Assembly (NCBI GenBank): GCA_003480425.1
Contig: QUJA01000031.1
Coordinates: 1-31,134 of the forward strand
Reading direction: 5' to 3'
From: Firmicutes bacterium AM31-12AC
GTDB lineage: Bacteria; Bacillota; Clostridia; Lachnospirales; Lachnospiraceae
Length of the DNA stretch: 31,134 nucleotides
Made by a program: the position numbers and the translations under genes. Below, piece after piece: positions 25,131-31,134 of the stretch; positions within the stretch are counted from its first letter, which is position 1, and each line of letters opens with the position of its first letter. Under the pieces are notes generated by a model. That model was not told the origin of the DNA and made no database searches. It saw only the letters and a list, made by a program, of their open reading frames with translations.

Positions 25131-25175
25131 TAAAAAAGAACCCTGTGGCTTAAGGGTAAAGCCTGCAAGGTTCTT
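25131..25175 (-). terminator. Rho-independent terminator of the second deglycosidase pair
   Basis: On the minus strand AAGAACC (25175-25169) pairs with GGTTCTT (25142-25136), with further inner pairing (GGCTT with AAGCC) and six T after the stem. It begins 12 bases beyond the stop of the leftward gene at 25188, back to back with the rightward terminator. Confidence 0.8.
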
Positions 25176-25187
25176 AAAAAATATCTG

Positions 25188-26243
25188 TTATTCTCCAATC
25201 AATCGTGTCAACATCTCATGATGTCTTCGAACCTGTTCTACTTCATTTGGAAGGTATTCGATTCCACGATCCTGCTGATCTCGTTGTCCTTCATATTCGG
25301 AATCAATGTATCCGTCAAATCCGTGCTCTTTGAGGATACGGATCGGAGTTTCGTAATCAATAGCAAGATCTTCATAGCATCCCGGTTTTCCAGGAATCTC
25401 AGTCATGTTATAGAATTTTCCGTGGATACTCATGATATATGGAAGAATTTCTACAAGGTCATTCGGGTCAGCGGAAGATTCGTGAAGAGCCATACGTTCC
25501 AAGTTAGAACCATCGATTCCATGATTTGGATATTTCTCGTTCACAACTTTGATCATATCATTCAGGTCATATTCTTTACTGTGTGCAAGAATAAAATCAA
25601 CAGCTTCCGGAATCTCAGCATGACGTTTTACATAATCAATAGCGACCTGAGAAGGAGAGTGCTGGAAGATTCCAAAATCAGGAACCAGTCCTACATGCTT
25701 ACTTCCTGTACGCTGTGCAAGATCAATAATCTGTTCTGACATACGGAAATCAAGTGCAGCAGCCATACCGCTAGTTGGTTGTTTTCTTGCTCCTGGTCGG
25801 ATCGGAAGTGGAGCGTGGATCTCTTTTCCAATTCTGACATTGTATTTTTCAGCTGTATCCAGTGCCATCTCGATTACATCAATCGGAACAAGACAAAGTG
25901 GGCGCACATTCTGGAAACCAAGGCGCGCAGCAAGCTTGATATCATTTTTCAGACGTTCTGCAGCCTCTCGATGATTCATGATATGATCACGGAACTGGTG
26001 TACATCCAGATAAATGTCCATCGTTACCGGTTTCATTTCATAGCGTGCGATATAATTATTCCAATCAAAAATAAATTGTTCAGATGGAAATGGATAATCA
26101 CGAATAGTCGCTTCGTCAATGATCTCTACTCCGTCAGTGTGTAGATTATCATGAATTTCCCGGACCATATCTTTCCAATCCATTTGTTTAAAGAATTGTG
26201 TCTGTTGATAACTGTATAAAGATACACCACGTTTGATACCCAT
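25188..26243 (-). CDS. Second C-glycoside deglycosidase alpha subunit (DgpC-like)
   Basis: A 351-aa TIM-barrel protein, clearly related to the protein at 8423-9478 though well diverged. Both open with KRxVSLYSYQ. The same metal-ligand series appears: Glu in GKEIHAP, Asp in VPDFGIF, His in SIHGKFYNM and Glu in DSEYEG. Both end with EVQRRHxEM-type helices (here EQVRRHHEMLTRL). It would cleave the C-C bond of a 3-keto C-glycoside together with the small subunit, whose stop codon lies only 2 bases before this start. The loop after the EIHAP motif (IRPGARKQPTSG) is longer and differs from the other copy, so a different aglycone preference is plausible. A terminator follows. No dehydrogenase lies in this transcript, so it must share the one at 6823 or 9577. 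Confidence 0.84.
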   Translation of the reverse strand: MGIKRGVSLYSYQQTQFFKQMDWKDMVREIHDNLHTDGVEIIDEATIRDYPFPSEQFIFDWNNYIARYEMKPVTMDIYLDVHQFRDHIMNHREAAERLKNDIKLAARLGFQNVRPLCLVPIDVIEMALDTAEKYNVRIGKEIHAPLPIRPGARKQPTSGMAAALDFRMSEQIIDLAQRTGSKHVGLVPDFGIFQHSPSQVAIDYVKRHAEIPEAVDFILAHSKEYDLNDMIKVVNEKYPNHGIDGSNLERMALHESSADPNDLVEILPYIMSIHGKFYNMTEIPGKPGCYEDLAIDYETPIRILKEHGFDGYIDSEYEGQRDQQDRGIEYLPNEVEQVRRHHEMLTRLIGE

Positions 26244-26245
26244 AA

Positions 26246-26710
26246 TTATTTATCTCCTTCCTGTAATTCTAATGTGAAAGAACAGATTGATGCAGTCTTT
26301 CCAGAACCGGCACCACTTCCAGGAACTGGTGGGTTTTTAAGCCATTCCTCATCCCATGGCATGTATCCGTATTGAGAGAGGATGGACTGTTGTAATTTGA
26401 TGACGTGTTTACCAGGTTCAAGTCCACCTTCTTTTGCAACATAGACATAACCTTCGTCGTCATAATTCCAATGTTCCCATACGCAGGTTTTTAGTTCCTC
26501 GAAATCTCTTGGCTCTTTTTCATTAATTTCAAATTTCTGTAATTCTCTCGGATACACAACACCATCACATTCAATATAGTATCCATTGTGAAGGGAGAGG
26601 AAGCAGCCACGGTAATCAGCAATACGTACTGCAAATTTGAAACCGGTAACTTTTCCATCTTCGACAGTATTTTCCAGACTGTCTTCTCGAATTAAATAAG
26701 AATCAAACAT
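26246..26710 (-). CDS. Second C-glycoside deglycosidase beta subunit (DgpB-like, DUF6379)
   Basis: A 154-aa small subunit paralogous to the one at 8014-8409. Shared landmarks are ENTVEDGKVTGFKF near the start, YRGCFLSLHNGYYIECDG, the central FEINEKEPRDFEELKT, and the YMP turn near the end. It differs by about 20 extra residues before the last strand, including the glycine-serine rich PVPGSGAGSGK. The start ATG 26710 has a strong AGGAGG upstream. The two subunits are separated by 2 bases, as expected for a tightly coupled heteromer. The pair lies opposite and divergent to the ABC transporter operon, suggesting both respond to the same compound. Confidence 0.82.
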   Translation of the reverse strand: MFDSYLIREDSLENTVEDGKVTGFKFAVRIADYRGCFLSLHNGYYIECDGVVYPRELQKFEINEKEPRDFEELKTCVWEHWNYDDEGYVYVAKEGGLEPGKHVIKLQQSILSQYGYMPWDEEWLKNPPVPGSGAGSGKTASICSFTLELQEGDK

Positions 26711-27027
26711 ATTAAAGACCTCCTGTGTTTTTGTTAGCTTTATTTTAATAGAAAAAAAAGAAGAAAACTAATATAAAAAGACGTATTTTTGAGTGAAATA
26801 CTGCAAATTTGATGAGAAATAGAAAAGGAAGAGAAAAAATTGAATTAAAAAATTAATTTTTTTATAAAAATCTTAAGAAATATCAAAACACACTATGGCC
26901 TGGAATGTCGTGTTTCAAAAAAACAAAGAAAATGGAAAAAAAGAATAAAAATAGATGAATTCTAAGAGGAGATTCTCACTTATAATAGAGCCAACAACAA
27001 ACGAACCGAATAAAGGAGGAAAAAGTT
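26711..27027. promoter_or_regulatory. Divergent control region of the second deglycosidase pair and the ABC operon
   Basis: A 317-base AT-rich gap without a gene. TATAAT at 26981-26986 is a likely -10 for the binding-protein gene (start 27028, AAAGGAGG upstream), without a good -35. A perfect 16-base palindrome of A and T (26847-26862) lies mid-gap and could be an operator or chance. A short GC-richer island (about 26893-26912) stands out in the AT background. No clear promoter was found for the leftward pair. Confidence 0.45.
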
Positions 27028-28573
27028 ATGAAGTTCAAAAAGTTAGCAGCATTGTTTCTTGTAGCAGCAATGGGTACAACGATGTTGGCCGGTTGTGGTT
27101 CAAGTGAGGAAGAATCCGGGGGAACAGAGGCAGCCGCAGATTCAGGAGAGACAGACGAGATCACAATTGCATTGATGTGTTTAAGTCCAATGGATGAAAG
27201 TGCAACAGATCATGTGGAAGAAGCAATCAATGAGCAGCTGGAAGAAAAAGTGAACGTACATGCTGATATTAAGTGGTTTGATCCAAACACTTATGCAACA
27301 CAGGTTCCGATGATGATCCAGGCAGGCGAAGACTTGGATCTGATGATGTTTACACCGGTTCCGGCAGCAGGATACCAGTCATTCATGAGTCAGAATCAGT
27401 TGATGGATATTACAGATTACATTGATGAGTATGGAAAAGATATCAAAGATGTAATGGGAGATTATCTGGATGCAACATCAAAAGATGGTAAGATTTACGG
27501 TGTAGGTAATATGACATCTTTATATGCAGCCGAAGCAATCTGTATGAATAAGGACACATTGGATGAGCTTGGACTTACAGATAAAGCTGAAAAGATGACA
27601 ACATGGAGTGAATATCAGGATATCTTAAAAGAAGTAACAGCAAAAACAGAGTTAAATGGTGTTGTAAACAGTGACCAGGAAGGATCTTGTGTAAGCCCAC
27701 AGCCATATATCAATGGAGGAGATTCCTTTGATGATGCTGAATGGTAGATGTATTGGGAGACAGTTATCAGTATGTATATGCTGATCCAGATACAGACGAA
27801 GTAAAATGCTATTTCGCATCTGATGAGTGGTATAACAATGTGAAGATGGCAAAAGAGATGTATGATGAAGGCCTTATCTACAAAGATGCATCTACTTCAC
27901 AGGAATGGGGCGAAAGCTTAATTAAGAATGGTGTTGGATTCTCAGATATCAAACAGATTGAAAATGGAAGTCTTGGAAGTTTTGAAGGAAGTTCAGGACA
28001 CAAAGGATTGTTCAAGGAAGTAACAACAGCAAAAGTAGCAACAGGTGCATTCCAGAAATTTGGATTTGCAGTTCCTGTAACAGCAAAGAGCCCTGAAGCA
28101 GCAATTAAAGTATTAAATCTTCTCTATGGAGATCAGGAATTTATCGATACACTGACATGGGGAGTTGAAGATGTTGACTGGGTTAAAAATGACGATGGAA
28201 CATCGACATATCCAGAAGGTGTAACAGCAGATACAGTTCAGTATCATACAGCTGACTTCTTATATGGAGACAGATTACTTGTAACTCCATGGGAAGGTGA
28301 TGGAGCAGACATCAGAGATCAGCAGAAAGCAGAGAATGAAAAAGTTGAAAAATCAAAATACTTTGGATTCTGTGTAGATCCTTCTGAAGTAACAAGTGAG
28401 ATTACAGCTTGTAAAAATGTTGTAGACCAGTATAAACCACAGCTGGCAGCAGGTATTGTAAGTGATGTAGACGCAACATATAAAGAATTCATTTCTGCAC
28501 TTTCCGCAGCAGGAATGGATAAATCCTTGAGACTTATCAGTCACAGCTGGATGCATGGCTTGCAGAACAATAA
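27028..28573 (+). CDS. Sugar ABC transporter substrate-binding lipoprotein (two frameshifts)
   Basis: About 515 aa when repaired. The signal peptide MKFKKLAALFLVAAMG ends in the lipobox LAGC with Cys23, so the protein is anchored outside the membrane. The body matches the ~500-aa LplA-like binding proteins with a DUF3502-type C-terminus (KYFGFCVDPSEV, VVDQYKPQLAAG). Break 1 near 27740: GCTGAATGG should be GCTGAAATGG, joining DSFDDAEMVDVLGDSYQYV. Break 2 at 28521-28523: one A is missing from the A-run after GGAATGGAT; restoring it gives MDKILETYQSQLDAWLAEQ and a stop at 28571-28573, the usual ending of the family. The uncorrected frame runs on to 28631 with an atypical tail. It is the first gene of the ABC operon and binds an unknown glycoside or oligosaccharide. 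Confidence 0.85.
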
Positions 28574-28591
28574 AAGCAGTGTAGTAAATAG

Positions 28592-28626
28592 AATCGGTAC
28601 CGGCGGAGTCTTCAGCGGTACCGATT
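28592..28626 (+). other. Intercistronic hairpin between binding protein and permease genes
   Basis: AATCGGTACCG (28592-28602) pairs perfectly with CGGTACCGATT (28616-28626) around a 13-base loop, without a T-run. Hairpins at this place in sugar ABC operons usually protect the upstream message and give excess binding protein. It only becomes intergenic once the second frameshift in the upstream gene is corrected. Confidence 0.72.
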
Positions 28627-28710
28627 TGTAGATTAGAGGTAACTGTTTTCATGCAAAATCAATGAGTGTAATGAACAGTTACAAATAGAGGAAGTTCAGG
28701 AGGGCAAGAA

Positions 28711-30093
28711 ATGGAACAGAAAAAAACAAAGCTTGCATCGTTGGCTCTGCCAGAAAAAGAACATCGGATTATGTTTGAAATCTTGATTGCAGGTATTGTA
28801 CTGCTTGCATCTGCAGTATTTCCATTTTTGAAATATTCGTATCAAGGGAAAGTATATGGATTATCAGGAATCAGCCTTCTTACTGGAAAAACAGTATGTG
28901 GAGGTAAGATTGTTCTGACAACCAGCATTCCAATGGTATTGATCATAATTGCGGGAATTGTTTTTGTAATATCAGCAGTAGCAACAGTAAAAGCAGGACA
29001 GAAAAAGACGATGCTGTCAGCCTGTATCGCATCGGTTGTCAGCTTTATTGCAAATCTGTATCTTGCAAGTTCAGCAGTAGATACATTATCCAGAGCAAAG
29101 AATGTACATGTAGGAGCAGGCAGTATTATCTGTATGCTGTGCTCCATCATCGTAGTGATCTGGACAATGTATATGTTATGGAAGTTAAAAGTAGCATCCG
29201 CACTGGATTTCATGGCAATTCCTGGAATGTTGTATTTTGTAGTTAACAACTATATCCCAATGCTTGGTATCGTGATTGCATTTAAAAAAGTAGATTATAG
29301 TGTTGGTATTATGAAGAGTCCATGGGCTGGATTATCGAACTTTAAACAGTTATTTTCCAGCACATCAGGTAGTTTTCTGAACAGCGATGCATTTCTGATT
29401 ACAAAAAATACATTGTTATATAATATTGTATTTATTTTACTTGGAACATTGATGGGGATTATAGTTGGTATTTGTCTGGCTGATATTTTCAGTAAGGCAT
29501 GGCAGAAATTTTTCCAGACAAGTATCCTGCTTCCGCAGTTAATCTCATACGTTATCGTTGCATATATCGTATATGCAATGTTTAGTAATGATGCCGGACT
29601 TGTAAATCATATGCTTGGAGAAGGAAACGAGATCAACTTCTATGCAGCACCGAAATACTGGCCGTTCATATTGATATTTATTTATGTATGGAAAATGGTC
29701 GGATATAACGCGATTATCTTCCTGTCATCTATCGTTGGAATTGACAGAAGTATTTATGAAGCAGCGAGAGTAGATGGTGCAGGAAAATTTAAACAGATTT
29801 TCTACATTACATTACCAATGTTAAAACCGACAGTGATCACACTTGTGATGTTAAATGTAGGACGAATCATGTACTCTGATTTCGGCTTGTTCTATCAGGT
29901 TCCGATGGATTCCGGAGCACTGTATTCGGTAACAAATACAATTGATACTTATGTATATCGTTGCCTGATGACTTTAAATAATATTTCAACATCGTCTGCG
30001 GCATGTACATATCAGGCAATTGTAGGATTTATCTTAGTTCTTGTTGTGAATACAATCGTACGTAGAAAAGACAAAGAGAACGCATTATTCTAG
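28711..30093 (+). CDS. Sugar ABC transporter permease, LplB-like, with N-terminal extension
   Basis: A 460-aa inner-membrane permease. Residues ~165-460 match LplB/YteP-type CUT1 permeases: MAIPGMLYFVVNNYIPMLG, then YEAARVDGAGKFKQIFYITL, the EAA loop that contacts the ATPase. Residues 1-160 are additional: four predicted helices with an external loop reading KVYGLSGISLLTGK. Usual permeases of this type have about 300 aa and six helices. The start ATG 28711 has CAGGAGGG upstream, and the sequence before residue 165 has no better start, so the extension is probably real. The second permease follows after 11 bases. Confidence 0.85.
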   Translation: MEQKKTKLASLALPEKEHRIMFEILIAGIVLLASAVFPFLKYSYQGKVYGLSGISLLTGKTVCGGKIVLTTSIPMVLIIIAGIVFVISAVATVKAGQKKTMLSACIASVVSFIANLYLASSAVDTLSRAKNVHVGAGSIICMLCSIIVVIWTMYMLWKLKVASALDFMAIPGMLYFVVNNYIPMLGIVIAFKKVDYSVGIMKSPWAGLSNFKQLFSSTSGSFLNSDAFLITKNTLLYNIVFILLGTLMGIIVGICLADIFSKAWQKFFQTSILLPQLISYVIVAYIVYAMFSNDAGLVNHMLGEGNEINFYAAPKYWPFILIFIYVWKMVGYNAIIFLSSIVGIDRSIYEAARVDGAGKFKQIFYITLPMLKPTVITLVMLNVGRIMYSDFGLFYQVPMDSGALYSVTNTIDTYVYRCLMTLNNISTSSAACTYQAIVGFILVLVVNTIVRRKDKENALF

Positions 30094-30104
30094 GAGGTAA
30101 GAGT

Positions 30105-31013
30105 ATGGAAGATTCCAGTGTAAAATCAACAGGGGATAAAGCCTATCAGGTTTTGATCTTCGCGATACTGACAATTTTGGCATTATGTGCGCTGCTTCCG
30201 TTTCTGCTTCTGGTGTCATCATCATTGACAGAAAATGCAACGCTTTTAAAAGAAGGATATTCATTCCTTCCAAGAGACTTTACATTATATGCATATACAT
30301 ATTTGTTCAAATCAAATGCAACAAAAGTTTTCCGGGCATATGGAATTACATTTTTCATTACCATTGTCGGAACTGCAATCAGCCTTTTGATCGGTCCGAT
30401 GCTCGGATGGGTATTATCAAGAAAAGATTACAAACGTGCAAAACCATTGACGTTCATGGTATTCTTTACAATGTTATTCAATGGTGGAGTTGTTCCTTCT
30501 TATATCATGTACACACAGGTATTTCATATGAAGAACTCCATTCTGGCATTGTTAATACCGACATTGTTATTTAATGGATTCTATATTATTTTGTACAAGA
30601 ACAATTTTGCATCCAACATTCATCCGGCGTTGGTAGAAGCAGCAAAGATCGATGGAGCTGGAGAGCTTTACATTTATTTCAAGATTGTATTACCACTTTC
30701 CTTACCAATTCTGGCAACGATCGGATTGATGGTAGGACTTGGTTATTGGAATGACTGGACAAATGGATTGTATTATATCAGTGATACAAAATTGTATTCA
30801 TTACAACAGTTTTTGAAGAGTATCATTGATAATATCAATACACTTGCAACGATGGCAACCAGTGCAGATGCAGCAGCCGCTGTAGCAAAGATGCCGGGAA
30901 CCAGTATTCGTATGGCAATGGCAGTAATTGGTGTTATTCCGATCATGGTATTGTATCCATTCTTCCAGAAAGCATTTATCGCAGGAATTTCTCTGGGTGG
31001 TGTAAAAGAATAA
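30105..31013 (+). CDS. Sugar ABC transporter permease, LplC-like
   Basis: A 302-aa permease with six predicted helices. The family motif VEAAKIDGAGELYIYFKIVL (EAA loop, ~residue 180) binds the ATPase. LLLVSSSLTENATLL near the N-terminus and the closing FIAGISLGGVKE are typical of the LplC/YtcP branch. Start ATG 30105 has TAGGAGGTAAG upstream. It completes the binding protein-permease-permease set. No ATPase gene is present, as usual for CUT1 systems served by a shared MsmX-type ATPase elsewhere. Confidence 0.9.
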   Translation: MEDSSVKSTGDKAYQVLIFAILTILALCALLPFLLLVSSSLTENATLLKEGYSFLPRDFTLYAYTYLFKSNATKVFRAYGITFFITIVGTAISLLIGPMLGWVLSRKDYKRAKPLTFMVFFTMLFNGGVVPSYIMYTQVFHMKNSILALLIPTLLFNGFYIILYKNNFASNIHPALVEAAKIDGAGELYIYFKIVLPLSLPILATIGLMVGLGYWNDWTNGLYYISDTKLYSLQQFLKSIIDNINTLATMATSADAAAAVAKMPGTSIRMAMAVIGVIPIMVLYPFFQKAFIAGISLGGVKE

Positions 31014-31059
31014 ATATGGTTTTAGCTATAAATGAGCAAATATCGAATTTTGCACAAAC

Positions 31060-31134
31060 TTATCCCACAAACTTAAAAGCTTCTTCGAATGAGGCGCTGC
31101 TTTTTATGAGGCGGTACAGGTTTGCAAACTGTTC
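31060..31134 (-). CDS. 3' end of an unidentified leftward gene (cut by the window)
   Basis: On the minus strand a frame is open from the window edge to a stop at 31060-31062, giving 24 residues that end in FEEAFKFVG and include QFANLYRLIKSS. The amphipathic, protein-like composition suggests a real C-terminus, converging on the permease operon. The family is not recognised; a transposase is one possibility. Only 46 bases separate it from the permease stop. Confidence 0.45.
   Translation of the reverse strand, partial: EQFANLYRLIKSSASFEEAFKFVG

Noticed and set aside
25218..26144. Open frames on the + strand opposite the second deglycosidase gene
   Set aside because: They mirror a well-supported gene on the minus strand, have no binding sites and no family features.
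27741..28631. A separate second binding-protein gene starting at 27741
   Set aside because: It lacks a signal peptide and ribosome binding site and continues the previous protein once one A is restored.

Overview
The window is an AT-rich stretch from a Gram-positive anaerobe. It is most likely a gut Lachnospiraceae-type Firmicute. The reasons are AGGAGG-type ribosome binding sites, the gene families present (AraC-GH39 fusions, Lpl-type sugar ABC transporters without their own ATPase, YesL/DUF624, NuoG/GltD-like iron-sulfur flavoproteins), and the close resemblance of the core genes to the C-glycoside-cleaving loci described from intestinal isolates (Dgp and Dfg systems). No rRNA, tRNA, CRISPR array or complete mobile element was found. 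The genus is not fixed by anything visible.

Layout. 143-3972 (+): an AraC regulator fused to a GH39-like domain, then a MATE exporter, ending in a perfect terminator. 4277-5563 (+): a GPH-family sugar/glycoside symporter with its own terminator. 5748-10635 (+): the catabolic operon, holding a TIM-barrel sugar isomerase/epimerase-like enzyme, a Gfo/Idh/MocA dehydrogenase (DgpA-like), the two subunits of a C-glycoside deglycosidase (DgpB/DgpC-like), and a second Gfo/Idh/MocA dehydrogenase. 10810-19283 (+): a redox operon holding a fumarate-reductase-like flavoprotein, a nitroreductase-family protein, a SnoaL/NTF2-like protein, an MFS carrier, a ROK sugar kinase, a NuoG/GltD-type Fe-S flavoprotein, a NuoF-derived Fe-S protein and a small membrane-anchored protein. 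19345-24164 (-): two more AraC-GH39 regulators in tandem. 24444-25049 (+): a YesL/DUF624 membrane protein. 25188-26710 (-): a second deglycosidase pair. 27028-31013 (+): a solute-binding lipoprotein and two ABC permeases. The right edge holds the 3' end of an unidentified leftward gene.

Inferred teamwork. A plant C-glycoside (possibly a flavonoid or isoflavonoid C-glucoside) enters through the GPH or ABC transporter and is oxidised at C3 of the sugar by a Gfo/Idh/MocA enzyme. The DgpB-DgpC complex then breaks the C-C bond. The released keto-sugar is handled by the TIM-barrel enzyme and the other dehydrogenase and phosphorylated by the ROK kinase. The neighbouring flavoprotein and Fe-S modules look suited to reducing the aglycone or another unsaturated acceptor. 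This is a family- and context-based reconstruction; no substrate can be read from the DNA.

The sequence carries eight frameshifts in five genes: the three AraC-GH39 genes, the MFS gene and the binding-protein gene. Seven are each repaired by restoring one A or T within a short A/T run, and the restored reading frames match family-typical sequence. This pattern suggests sequencing or assembly errors more than gene decay.
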